Part shown: one piece after another, positions 19,902-20,457 of the stretch
How the letters are laid out: each line of letters opens with the position of its first letter
Position numbering within the stretch: the first letter of the stretch is position 1
NCBI GenBank assembly: GCA_030248225.1
Contig: JASANE010003899.1
Location: 1 to 20,457 of the forward strand
Length of the DNA stretch: 20,457 nt
Direction: 5' to 3'
From: Trileptium ribeirensis
Lineage: Eukaryota > Nematoda > Enoplea > Enoplida > Thoracostomopsidae
The notes under the pieces: model-generated
Seen by the model: the letters and a program-made list of their open reading frames with translations, nothing else
Databases searched by the model: none
What the model was told of the DNA's origin: nothing
Made by a program: the position numbers and the translations under genes

Positions 19902-20457
19902 GTATGCGAATCGACCAAGTTATGTCTTTCCGTTTCATATTCGTTGCTCTTGAGTTGTAGACGTTGATACGATAGAATATCCAGTGCGTCTAACTCAGTT
20001 CGTTGCTAAGATCTGTCTCTAGTTGGGTTTGAGGAACCTAAATGTATCCAAGCAACAGCATCGAGAACAGCTGGACGCGTAAAAGGAGTCCTTCAAAGCC
20101 GAACGTCCCAGGTTCGAGTCGTCGCGCGGGCAACAGTTTGTTCAACGCTAGTCGAAATGCAAACTAATTCATGAAATAAAGGCTTATTATCAGAAATTTT
20201 GACAAATTTTGTGCACTGGATGCTGCGTAGACACAGGTTGCTTAACAGCGTCGTATTGGTATTGCGCAGATTGGTAAATTGAAAAATCCCAGAAATCCGA
20301 ACCGTAAGCTACCAAGAAACATTGTATGTCAGATTTTGCCCCGTTTTTGTATTTAGTGAATGAATGACGAAACATTAATTGTAGAGCGAATTTAGTACCC
20401 TAATTTTCTGTAGTACTAACAAATGTTATTCAATATTGTTAAACTGTTGCCGTCCAA
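19902..20457. other. Intron 5 (partial), with a weak tRNA-like remnant
   Basis: No exon for the second half of the transporter is recognisable here. At about 20080-20135, AGGAGTCCTTCAAAGCCGAA and then CCCAGGTTCGAGTCG resemble the anticodon and T arms of a tRNA, with a B-box-like GGTTCGAGTC. The 5' half and acceptor pairing are missing, so it is at most a SINE remnant. Confidence 0.4.

Noticed and set aside
20080..20135. tRNA gene on the plus strand
   Set aside because: Only the anticodon-to-T-arm part resembles a tRNA. The acceptor and D arms cannot be paired.

Overview
This window comes from an AT-rich animal nuclear genome. The evidence is a spliced gene with long introns and GT-AG boundaries (mostly TTTCAG or TTTAG acceptors), a 3.3-kb satellite array, short non-autonomous DNA transposons, a foldback element and tRNA-derived SINE-like sequence. 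No bacterial operon, Shine-Dalgarno site or dense coding is present. The taxon is probably an invertebrate (nematode, tunicate or similar), but the sequence alone does not fix it.

The one gene I can support well is on the plus strand from 11913. It is the 5' half of a TMEM144-like multi-pass membrane transporter of the drug/metabolite (DMT) superfamily. Five exons (11913-12006, 15227-15349, 16583-16682, 18928-19008, 19805-19901) join in phase into 165 residues that follow the TMEM144 order of motifs: FGSQFV..K, DG..YQW, FYPLAMLGG.IW..GN, GLLIW and GWASGRFGWFG. The rest of the gene must lie beyond 20457. Reading through the exon 4 donor ends at TAG 19064-19066, with AATAAA 83 bases downstream. 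This could produce a 151-residue isoform holding only the N-terminal half.

Layout: 271-703 is a MITE with TAA target duplications. 1477-4794 is a 101-bp satellite with a higher-order 808-bp duplication and a scrambled distal third. 4795-7389 shows nothing recognisable. 7390-7719 is a 165-bp tandem duplication. 8084-8347 (minus) is an unassigned exon-like ORF with an IxLGxxIxxGD motif. 8388-8938 is a diverged second MITE with TTA duplications. 8939-11050 is mostly featureless. 10640-11500 is GC-richer with several dyads, including a perfect 17-bp stem. From 11913 the TMEM144-like gene runs to the window end, its introns filled by a 30-bp minisatellite, a foldback element, a SINE-like piece, two more MITE copies and an AT-rich quasi-periodic inverted array.

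The most unusual structure is the MITE family. Besides its terminal inverted repeats, its interior is an array of separate 19-bp palindromes of the form ATGGTGT-N5-ACACCAT with varying spacers.
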